From contig DJXH01000058.1 of NCBI GenBank assembly GCA_002449665.1, forward strand, positions 15,554 through 79,553: 64,000 nt of DNA, written 5' to 3'. Shown here piece by piece: positions 23,056 to 31,700 of this stretch (position 1 is the stretch's first letter; every line of letters starts with the position of its first letter). The notes under the pieces were generated by a model. That model saw nothing but the letters and a program-made list of their open reading frames with translations. It had not been told where the DNA came from and ran no database searches. A program made the position numbers and the translations under genes. Source of the stretch: Bacteroidales bacterium UBA7009. Its GTDB lineage: Bacteria; Bacteroidota; Bacteroidia; Bacteroidales; Paludibacteraceae.

Positions 23056-25914
23056 TTAGCGAACTACTGCGCCTTGAGCATTATACATAACGCCATCGCG
23101 AACGATGTAGAGCTGACCGTTGACGATCACTTTAGTTGCTTTGTCTGCATTGTTCATAACCTCTGTCAGAGCAGTTGTCCCACCTGCTGTATAAACTACA
23201 TATACGTCAGATGTTCCACCGTTGTATATTCTGATATAGAAGGCGTAAGTGCCGGCTTCGGTGATAGTATAAGTCTGTGCTTCAGTATCGGTTGTGAAGC
23301 TGCTATAACTGTCATCACGCGGAGTGAGTACCCATTGTGCCAAATTGCAGTTGTCATACAGAGCAACAACATCGCCTACAGCAAGAGTAGTTGTTATCAT
23401 ATACTCTGCACCGTTATCTACGACTGCCTCTGTATTGAGTTCGGCAGCAACGAAAGTGCCGTTTACAATCAGACCATACTCGCCGCTGCACTCAGCGGGG
23501 ATATCCTCTGCTGTAGCGTAGAGAGCCTCACCATAGATGTAAGGTTTAGCGGCATCAACAACGATATTGCCCGTCTGGTTGCCCTCACCCGAACCACCAT
23601 TGTTGGCGATGAACATATTGTTATCGTCAGTGAAGGTGTAGGTATATACATCATAGCCGTTGATTTGCTCTTCGGTCTTGGTCATAGCCTCACCGGGCCA
23701 ATCCATAGCAGTCTGTGCAACTACATTTCTGCGACCTGCAACGCCCTCTGCCGGAGCCTCGTAATATACGTAGGCATTAACAACTGTCCAGTTGTAGATA
23801 TTTACGAAGTAAATAGTGATATCCTTCGGTTCGGGTTGTTGCTCAACGTAGAAATTACCGCTTACGGTAAACGTCGTTGTCTCTTCGGCTACAGCGTATG
23901 TTACTACTACATCACCTGCCTCAGCAAGAGTGAAGATAATATTATCAGTATCGTCTGTAGTCAGACCTTCGGCTTTCTCGCTCAATGCACTGTAACCTAC
24001 AGCGGCATCCCAATTAAGAGCTGTCAGAACTTTCATCGAATAGGTACCGGCAGCAAGAGACATCGTGTAACTGTCTTCTGTTACCTTAATGGCTTTCTCT
24101 AAGTTCCAAGCATTACCCTCTCCAAGAAGGGCATCATCACCGATTATATAGAACTTAGCAGGAGTCTCGGGTACATATACTTCCCAAGTACCGGCAGCCC
24201 AGTCAGTAACGGTAAATACCATCGATGCGCCTATCTCCATATTTGCCATACGGTTCCAAGCTTCCCAACCGGGGACTTCGGCTTCGGCATTCATACGTAC
24301 AAATATAATACTGTCTGCCTCGGCATTGACCTTAACCGACAACGTATCACCTTCGCCTGCAAAGAAGCTTGTCCACTCGCCTGCGAGGTTCTCACCCCAT
24401 ACCCAAGCGGCTATCTTGGCATCTGCCTCTGACCACATATTCGGAACTATACGCAAGTCAACCATCTCAGGCTCTACTACTGGCTCTACATAGAAGTTAC
24501 CATTTACAACAAACGTCGTTGTCTCTTCGGCTACAGCGTATGTTACTACTACATCACCTGCCTCGGCAAGAGTGAAGATAATATTATCAGTATCGTCTGT
24601 AGTCAGACCTTCGGCTTTCTCACTCAATGCACTGTAACCTACAGCGGCATCCCAATTAAGTGCAGTCAGAACCTTCATTGAATAAGTACCGGCAGCAAGA
24701 GACATTGTGTAACTGTCTTCTGTTACCTTAATGGCTTTCTCAAAGTTCCAAGCATTACCCTCTCCAAGAAGGGCATCATCACCGATTATATAGAACTTAG
24801 CAGGAGTCTCGGGTACCGGGATAGCCTCTAAAGAAGCATACCAAGTACCATCGTTGTAATAAGCCTTAGTTGCATCGCGAAGGATTTCAGTGGTTTGATC
24901 TCCGTCAGTAATGAAGATTACCCAGTTGAAGTTCTCGGGGAAGGTATAAGAATATACATCGAAGCCGTTTACTTGTGCCTCGGTCTTAGTCATAGCCTCG
25001 CCGGGCCAACCTTTGTGATTAGCTATGGTGGTTGTATTGTTCTCGTCTGCTTGCCATACGTAAGCATTGACAGCAGTAGCTTTGGTTGTATTAACGAAGT
25101 AGATAGTAGTGTCATCCACTTTCACCTCTTCTTCCTTTGTACCGCTTACGAAAGTAAGAACGAGACCTTTGTCGGTTTGAGCGAGACGGAATACAGCATT
25201 GGTATAAGTTCCTGAAACTGCGAGATTTGAGTTACCGTCATCAAAGCGAGCTTGCAAAGTATAGTCGGCTTCAAGAGCGATGACATCACCTTCCTGGGCT
25301 GCACCATAGTTTTGGCTGTTCCAATCAAGTGTGGTGGCTACCTTAAACTCACCAAACATACGATCGATGCTGATGGTATAAGTCTTTGCTTCCTCATTGT
25401 AAGTAAAGGCGGGGGAGTTTTCTATATCCCAACTATTGAAGTTACCTACAAGGTAGTAAGAAGCGACTTCTGTTTCTCCGCCTTCTTCACCACCTTCACC
25501 ACCTTCGCCTGTTTCACCAGTGGTGAACACAGACCAAGTACCGGATATATTATCCCAGCCGTCTGCGAGAGTAAAGAGGTCTTTCCCTGTTTCAAGCGTG
25601 ATGTCAGCAGTTTGATTCCACTTTTTTGACCATTTGTTTTCCAATGCGCTAAAGGTTGCTTGATCAAGCGTTTTGTCAAGAGCGACAAAGATAACCGTAG
25701 TGTTACCATCGGGAATAGTGGTCTCATACGTACCTTCTGAACCCTCCACAGCGGTCATCAAATCTGACCAACCATTAGACGATTCGTTGAAATAATAGGC
25801 TGCATACTTGTCTGTATTCCCTGCCCAATTTGAATTGGGAACAAAATACAACTTACCAGCCCAAGCCGTGATGCTCATAAGTAGCATTAGGCCAAAAGAG
25901 AGAATCTTTTTCAT
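23056..25914 (-). CDS. Secreted multi-module starch-binding-like protein with T9SS-like tail
   Basis: A 952-residue non-catalytic protein. After the signal peptide (1-19) come: a KWNQT module (20-130); a Gly/Glu linker (131-150); a SusE/F-like module starting YYLVGNFNSWD (151-255); a CBM26-like module, TIYFVN ... KGWPGEAMTK (266-368); repeat R1, KFYIIGDDALLGEGNAWN (370-470); a second, diverged copy of the KWNQT-type module, LRIVPNMWSEADAKIAAW (484-578); repeat R2, nearly identical to R1 (583-684); a second CBM26-like module (697-800); a module starting GEYGLIVNGTFVAAEL (805-905); and a sorting tail (VNGQLYIVRDGVMYNAQGAV). CBM26 modules bind starch. The protein may hold starch at the surface for the neighbouring amylases. 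Module names are by resemblance only. Confidence 0.8.
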   Translation of the reverse strand: MKKILSFGLMLLMSITAWAGKLYFVPNSNWAGNTDKYAAYYFNESSNGWSDLMTAVEGSEGTYETTIPDGNTTVIFVALDKTLDQATFSALENKWSKKWNQTADITLETGKDLFTLADGWDNISGTWSVFTTGETGEGGEGGEEGGETEVASYYLVGNFNSWDIENSPAFTYNEEAKTYTISIDRMFGEFKVATTLDWNSQNYGAAQEGDVIALEADYTLQARFDDGNSNLAVSGTYTNAVFRLAQTDKGLVLTFVSGTKEEEVKVDDTTIYFVNTTKATAVNAYVWQADENNTTTIANHKGWPGEAMTKTEAQVNGFDVYSYTFPENFNWVIFITDGDQTTEILRDATKAYYNDGTWYASLEAIPVPETPAKFYIIGDDALLGEGNAWNFEKAIKVTEDSYTMSLAAGTYSMKVLTALNWDAAVGYSALSEKAEGLTTDDTDNIIFTLAEAGDVVVTYAVAEETTTFVVNGNFYVEPVVEPEMVDLRIVPNMWSEADAKIAAWVWGENLAGEWTSFFAGEGDTLSVKVNAEADSIIFVRMNAEAEVPGWEAWNRMANMEIGASMVFTVTDWAAGTWEVYVPETPAKFYIIGDDALLGEGNAWNLEKAIKVTEDSYTMSLAAGTYSMKVLTALNWDAAVGYSALSEKAEGLTTDDTDNIIFTLAEAGDVVVTYAVAEETTTFTVSGNFYVEQQPEPKDITIYFVNIYNWTVVNAYVYYEAPAEGVAGRRNVVAQTAMDWPGEAMTKTEEQINGYDVYTYTFTDDNNMFIANNGGSGEGNQTGNIVVDAAKPYIYGEALYATAEDIPAECSGEYGLIVNGTFVAAELNTEAVVDNGAEYMITTTLAVGDVVALYDNCNLAQWVLTPRDDSYSSFTTDTEAQTYTITEAGTYAFYIRIYNGGTSDVYVVYTAGGTTALTEVMNNADKATKVIVNGQLYIVRDGVMYNAQGAVVR
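23871..24174. repeat. Direct repeat, copy R2 of the 304-bp unit
   Basis: Nearly identical to 24513-24816 at 642 bases distance, in frame within the 952-residue protein gene. It encodes the KFYIIGDDALLGEGNAWN module. Confidence 0.85.
24513..24816. repeat. Direct repeat, copy R1 of the 304-bp unit
   Basis: Partner of 23871-24174. The few differences I see are scattered single bases, which suggests a recent duplication or gene conversion. Confidence 0.85.
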
Positions 25915-25973
25915 AGGTTTGTTGTGTTAGTTAATAAATTAGGTGAAATGAAAATATGTTGAATACTAACATT

Positions 25974-26909
25974 TTATCTTATATACTTACGTCCGTTTTG
26001 AATCACTATACCGCGATATGAAGCATCCACTTCGCGCCCGATGATATTATACATCGGCGCGTTAAGGTCAAGTTCGTACTTAACCTCACCGAGAGCGGAA
26101 ACCTCGGCTCCCATAAGTTTTTTCCCGGGCAGTTGGACACGCGACAGTTCTACCGTACCGTCTTCGTTGTCATAGAGATAAAGGGTATAAACACCTGCCG
26201 CGAAAGAAAGACGATTACCACCTGCCTCTTCTATGTTGGGGTACATAGTGCAGTGTTCGAGTTCGTCCTGATAACCTTGTGCCATATATTGTACACCGCC
26301 ATTAGCATCTTGGTAGATGACGAAGAGATAACTCTTTTCCGTGCAAGCGAAAGAAACGACACCTTGTTCAAAGCGAGTGGCAGCCGAGAGTTCGACATCC
26401 TGACCATCAATATAACCTTTGTAGAACCAACCTTCAAGTCCGCCATCCTCACCGCCAAGACCGCCTTGGTTTCCACCTTCATTACCACCCTGATTTCCGC
26501 CTTCGTTACCGCCTTGATTACCGCCGCCGGTGGCATCATATACGCCCCACTGACCTTGGTCGGGATTGCCTTCGCCGCCCCAGGCTGTGATAGTATAGAG
26601 GTCTTGACCGTCAGATAAAGTAAGGTCGGCAGTCTGATTCCACTTGTTTGCCCAACTGTTTTCAGTGGTCTCACCGTTCATACGGCAGAAAATAATGTTT
26701 GAATAACTATCGCTTATTTCGGCAGAATAAATATCGCCACTCACTTGGCTCATATCAAACCAAGTATTGTCATCGCCGTTGAAAGCATATACGGCAAAAC
26801 GCGCTCCTGCCTGATTCCATAACGCAGCACCACCGGTATTAAGATAGACGGTTGTAGCAGAAACAAAAATGGAAATAAATAAGAATAAAGAAGTAAATAT
26901 TTTCTTCAT
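25974..26909 (-). CDS. Secreted KWNQT-module protein with Gly/Asn repeat linker and T9SS-like tail
   Basis: A 311-residue protein of unknown family. It has a signal peptide (MKKIFTSLFLFISIFVSA) and a module at about 19-128 (TVYLNTGGAALWNQAGARFA ... ANKWNQTADLTL ... GQWGVY) that closely matches the N-terminal module of the 613-residue amylase. A Gly-rich linker of GGNQ/GGNE units follows (129-157), then a beta-rich domain (158-262) starting EGWFYKGYIDGQDVELSA, and a tail with YNIIGREVDASYRGIVIQ and then GRKYIR. No catalytic residues are evident. The gene lies 13 bases after the 613-residue amylase gene. A glucan-binding accessory role is inferred from the shared module. Confidence 0.72.
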   Translation of the reverse strand: MKKIFTSLFLFISIFVSATTVYLNTGGAALWNQAGARFAVYAFNGDDNTWFDMSQVSGDIYSAEISDSYSNIIFCRMNGETTENSWANKWNQTADLTLSDGQDLYTITAWGGEGNPDQGQWGVYDATGGGNQGGNEGGNQGGNEGGNQGGLGGEDGGLEGWFYKGYIDGQDVELSAATRFEQGVVSFACTEKSYLFVIYQDANGGVQYMAQGYQDELEHCTMYPNIEEAGGNRLSFAAGVYTLYLYDNEDGTVELSRVQLPGKKLMGAEVSALGEVKYELDLNAPMYNIIGREVDASYRGIVIQNGRKYIR

Positions 26910-26922
26910 AAGCTTAATTTTT

Positions 26923-28764
26923 TTATTCGATTATATATTTTCTACCGCCTTGTATGACAACGCCTTTATAGTCGCTACTTACTTGCTGTCCAAGGACGTT
27001 GTATATAGGCTCAACGTGATTCAATGTCTGTGCAGCAGTCTGTGTTTCGACCACGGCAGAACTGTTTGTATTATAATACATTGCATATCCGCTACCCTTG
27101 GCGGCAAGCATAAATCCGCTCGGAGCGGCTTTGGAGGCGGACGAACCGAGATAGAGTATCACTTGCCCGCGATGACCTTGGACAGTTGCCTCATAATATC
27201 CGCTTCCAGCCGTCTCTTGCACACTGCTTTCGGAGTGTATGCCTACGGCTCGGCGGGCATTAATCATCTTACCTATCTCCGTCTTGTATCTCACCCAATG
27301 CGGATAGAAGACGCAAGGCACACCGGGGAGAGAGAGAATATACGCATTGGTCTGCAGCATAACACTTTGGTTGTTTATAGACGAGCCGTCGCCCTTGCCG
27401 CAGATGTCCGTAACGTTATCGTTTCCGCGTTGGAAAGTGTCGTGATTATCAACGAATGTAACCGCATATTTCTGATACCCTTTGCCGCGCAGTCCGCTAT
27501 TCAGACAGTTGTTGTAATTACCTTTGGCTATACCGTCGCGGAAGGCTGTGTACATATTGGCAAAGTCAAAAGTGAGCGTCTGGCGGCGGGAGTCGTCAAT
27601 ACGTTGTTTGAGGTGGTTGGCATCGCCGTTCCAATACTCCATAACGGAGAAATATGGTTTTGCACTCTCCACATAATCAGCCACATGGCTGACGTGGTAT
27701 CCGCCGCAGTAGTCGAAACGGAAGCCATCGTACTCCATCTCGTGGCGCATCCACTGCAGATAGGCTTTGCACATAGCTTGTACGTTGGTGTTCTTATGAT
27801 CCCAGTCGCGAGCTGCACCATAGTTGGCTTCGTGCTGACCGTCATCTTTGTTGCCCGACGGGTTGCAGCCGCCTTCATCATCGCCGGTTATCCATGTCTC
27901 ATTAGGGGAGAAAGAGCCGTACTGACCGAAGTTAAGTTGGTAGAAATTGCACTTGTTGTTATAGTTACCGCAATGGTTAATCACTATGTCTGCCACAACA
28001 CGCGTACCGTTTTTGTGCAGTTCGCGAATAAGGAACTGCAAATATGCTTTCAGTCCGAGGTTGCTTGACTGGTTACTATAGTCATCCGCTATATACCCAA
28101 GTCCTTTGCTTATGCCTGACGGTTTACTCGAAGGCGGCAGCCATACGAGAGAGAAATAGCGACTTATCTCAGCAGCGTTATTATATAATGTCTGCCACTT
28201 GGTATCGCCAAAGCCGTTGTTCACTTGCGACTCCCAGTAGAAAGCCTGCAACATCACATCTTCACATTCTGCCGGAACAGCGGTGTCATAGTCGGTCAGC
28301 GTTATGCCGCCATCGTTACCACCGTTACCGCCGTTGTCCTCACCTTCGCTGCCATACACAGACCAAACACCTTGACCGGCATCCCAGCCGGTGATAGTAT
28401 AAAGGTTCTTGTCAGCAGGTATGGCGAGATCGTCTGTCTGGTTCCACTTGCTGTTCCAGTCGAGCGTAGAAGCAGAGGCAGGCATGCGAACGAAGATAAC
28501 AAGTGTATTATCGTCAGGAATATCAAGGGAATAGACATCGCCGCTGACATTAGACATCTTCCCGTCAGCCTCGGCTACCCCACCCCACGAGTGGACGAAG
28601 AACGATGCTCCGTCCTTTCCCCATAATGATTGTCCGCCGGTATTGAGGTATAGTGTACGAGCGTGCAAGTCAGAGCCTACGCCCAAGCACATCATACATA
28701 ACACCATCGCGGATAATAACCATTTGGTCGCCAACGATAATCTTGTATGTTTCTTTGTTGTCAT
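26923..28764 (-). CDS. Secreted GH13 alpha-amylase with N-terminal KWNQT module and T9SS-like tail
   Basis: A 613-residue protein. The signal peptide (about 1-35) is followed by the KWNQT module (36-132, TLYLNTGGQSLWGKDGASFF), a Gly/Asn/Asp linker (133-147) and a GH13 barrel (about 160-560): VVADIVINHC (region I), nucleophile D351 in DGFRFDYCGG, acid/base E376 in VMEYWNGD and D442 in FVDNHDTFQ. It should cleave internal alpha-1,4 bonds of starch. The tail (IYNVLGQQVSSDYKGVVIQ, then GRKYI) matches that of the 311-residue protein. The ATG at 28764 lies 95 bases inside the end of the upstream amylase gene; in-frame ATGs at 28707 and 28692 would lose the basic start of the signal peptide. The gene shows no promoter of its own. 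Confidence 0.87.
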   Translation of the reverse strand: MTTKKHTRLSLATKWLLSAMVLCMMCLGVGSDLHARTLYLNTGGQSLWGKDGASFFVHSWGGVAEADGKMSNVSGDVYSLDIPDDNTLVIFVRMPASASTLDWNSKWNQTDDLAIPADKNLYTITGWDAGQGVWSVYGSEGEDNGGNGGNDGGITLTDYDTAVPAECEDVMLQAFYWESQVNNGFGDTKWQTLYNNAAEISRYFSLVWLPPSSKPSGISKGLGYIADDYSNQSSNLGLKAYLQFLIRELHKNGTRVVADIVINHCGNYNNKCNFYQLNFGQYGSFSPNETWITGDDEGGCNPSGNKDDGQHEANYGAARDWDHKNTNVQAMCKAYLQWMRHEMEYDGFRFDYCGGYHVSHVADYVESAKPYFSVMEYWNGDANHLKQRIDDSRRQTLTFDFANMYTAFRDGIAKGNYNNCLNSGLRGKGYQKYAVTFVDNHDTFQRGNDNVTDICGKGDGSSINNQSVMLQTNAYILSLPGVPCVFYPHWVRYKTEIGKMINARRAVGIHSESSVQETAGSGYYEATVQGHRGQVILYLGSSASKAAPSGFMLAAKGSGYAMYYNTNSSAVVETQTAAQTLNHVEPIYNVLGQQVSSDYKGVVIQGGRKYIIE

Positions 28765-31700
28765 AGTTGTCTATGGATATAGTCTCAATATCAGTTCTTC
28801 CGTCGCAATCTTTGCTGATAACGGCTTTGCCGCAGTCGGGATTCCAAACGTAGCAGGTGTTTTCGTTTACGTAAATATCCTGTGTCTGCGGTTTTTTATC
28901 GCCCTCGGTAAAGATGATATAAATCTCTTTTATGTCGCTGCCCATTGTCCAAGTGTACCACTCCAAGCCATTGATTGTGGTTGTGTTGGTCCACTTCATA
29001 CCGGGCCATTTGGAGTTCTTGCCGTCAAGCGCAAAGGGCGTGTCCTTAAACTTACTGCCTTGTTTTACTCGAGTAAAGGCATAGAGGTAGAGGTCAGTCC
29101 ATTCTTCGGGCTTGATGAAGTTGACTGTTATCGGTCCGGACTGCGGAGCTTTATATATATAGGATGTAGTCTGGACTTCCGTTTGCGTGTTTGTAGCGGG
29201 GTCAAAGGCGTATGCCTTAACCGTGGTAGAGGCTGATATTTTGAAGCTTACCGAGCCTTGAGCAGAAGCCGAACTGTTGGTGGGTTCCGTTCCGTCGGTG
29301 GTATAATATATCATAGCGTTCTCTTTGCCAATGGCGGTAATTTTCACCTCAACGCCTTCTGTAACATCGCTGAAACTGCCGGATTCGGGACTTATGCTCA
29401 AGTCAAAGGCGGGGTTGAGTTCTTCGGAGCAGTCTAAGAGTTCCTCGGCAGAATCTTCCGTTTCCTGTCCCTCTTTCCATCCATAGCAGGCATCATAGGT
29501 TATCTCAAGGTCGTTGGAGCGCACATTCACTGCGCCGCAGTCATCACCGGAGTTAATACAGAAGTTGAGCGTCTTCAGTTCGCTGTCAAACTCATACGTG
29601 AACCAGCCGTCAGCATCCTGATATATTCTTTGTCCCGGGTATGCACCGACGATATTTTCCGATGTGGCGTTACCTTGTTCATCTGTGCCCGGGAGCCAAG
29701 CATAGAAATACACTTTGTTCCAGACATCTGGTTTGCGGAAGCGCACTTGTATGCCGCGTGCCAAGGGTTCGCGATAGGTATAGGTGTAAGTCTGGACGGC
29801 TGACTGTGCCTCACCGCAGGCTGCCATTACCTTGAGCGTGGTTGTCTCTTTGAAGTTAAGAGCAGCAGTATAAACAGCACTTTCGGTAGTAGGAGCCGTA
29901 CCATCGGTAGTGTAATATATAACAGCACTGCCGCTGCCGCCTACTGCCTGAATGGTAACGTCTATACCTGCCTGATTGTCTTCAAAGTAAGTGCTTTGGG
30001 TGGCTATTATACGTGGAGCGGCATCGCCGAGGGCACTGACCCATATAGAATAGCCATTGCCGCTTGCAATCAGTTTGAAGTTTGAGTCGCTGTCGGTGGT
30101 ACGTGCTTTGTTGCCGAGCTGAAGTTTGAGTTTACCGTTTTTGCCTTCCACTATACATTCATAGCCGTCTTTTTCTGCTGATTCGCCGCTCACTTTACTT
30201 TCAGAGTGCACTCCTGCCAAGTGTCTTGCGTTAATCATAGGCTTGATATACTCTTTATATTTAGCCCAGTGAGGATAGAACACGCTCGGTACGCCCGGCA
30301 TAGAGAGCAGGAAGGCGTTGGCTTGCAGCAAGCGGTCTTTAAGTTCGGTTTTCATCGAGTTGCCATAGCCGCCAAACTCCTGACCGTGAGCCTCTTCGCG
30401 CAAGAACCAATCGTGGCTGTCGATGAAGGTAACAGCATATTTGGCATACCCCATACCGAGCAGACCGCTGCCTTTACATTTGGAGTAATCAAAACCGGCG
30501 ATACCATCGAAAGCGGAATACTTGGTCTGGAAATCAAGTGCCATACTTGCTCTGCCCGTTCTTTCGATAGCCCAACTTATGTCATCGTTGCCCGACCAGC
30601 GTTCCATAAAAGATATATAAGGTTTGGCAGCGCGGTTGTAGTCGCCTATATGTGCAGGGTCAAAACCTTTAGCCTCGTCCCAACGGAAGCCGTCAAAGTG
30701 CATTTCGTTAATCATCCATTTGAGATAGGCTTTGCTGAAGTCTTGCACCTCCGTAAGGCTATGAGCTAAGTCGCGCGCACCTATATTATTGTCGCCTTCG
30801 TCGTCCGGACCGGTGGCTTTGCCGCAATCGCCTATTTCTTTTTTCTTGGCAGGATCGTTTATCTCGTCTCCGTTGCATATCCAAGAGAGTTGCGGGGTAT
30901 AAGTGCCGTACTGACCGAAATTATTGGTAGCAAAATCGCACCAACTTGCCATACCCACGAGGTGGTCAAGCACAATGTCAGCCACCACTTTGGTACCGCT
31001 GTTATGGAAAGTGGCAATCATTTTTTCAAGGTCGGCACGACTGCCCCAATCGCTGTTCTGATTGGAGTACTGACGAGGATAATAGCCTGTACCAGAAGCC
31101 AATGCCGAAGGCGGGAGCCAGATGAGGTCAAAGTATGCACCTATCTCGTCTGCCTGCGAGAGCAACGACTTCCAGCGTGTATCACCATATACGTCTGTTG
31201 CATAATCGGGATTATTGGGGGAATAGCTGTTCCAATAGAACCCCTGCATCATTACATCGGGACACTCCGACGGAACGCAACTATATACAGGAGTGAACGG
31301 AGTGCTTGAGGTAAGGCATATTTTCTTGTCCTCGGTAAAGGCGATGGTAATATCCGATGCTTGTGCCAAATTAAATACCACGTTGCCATCGCTGTCTGTG
31401 GAATAGCCGGAGGTGCTGCACGAAGCATTGACGGCGGTATAGCCCCAGTACCTGTTCCACGTGCCGTTGGTGATCTTAAACGAGTATTGCCCTGCCGGAA
31501 GAGAGGTATATGTAGCCTTTCCTTCTGTCAGTTCACACCCTGCCGGATCCCATTCCTTGCCGCAGCACCAGTCGCTGCCGGCGATACCGTTACCTGCGAT
31601 ATAGTATTTCTCAACGTAAGAAGAGTTGATAGTAAACTTAAAGTTGTAGTTTTTGCTGCCGTTGCTCAGATACTTATCGCCGTCACTTGACTGAAACTTG

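Noticed and set aside
26450..26535. Short repeats that could look like a CRISPR or microsatellite
   Set aside because: They are in-frame codons of the GGNQ/GGNE linker, with no unique spacers.
25974..26909. The 311-residue protein as a broken amylase fragment
   Set aside because: It has its own signal peptide, linker, C-terminal domain and tail, and no remains of a GH13 barrel in any frame nearby.
26869..28068. 399-codon open frame on the plus strand opposite the 613-residue amylase
   Set aside because: No family pattern, and the opposite strand encodes an amylase with all catalytic residues.
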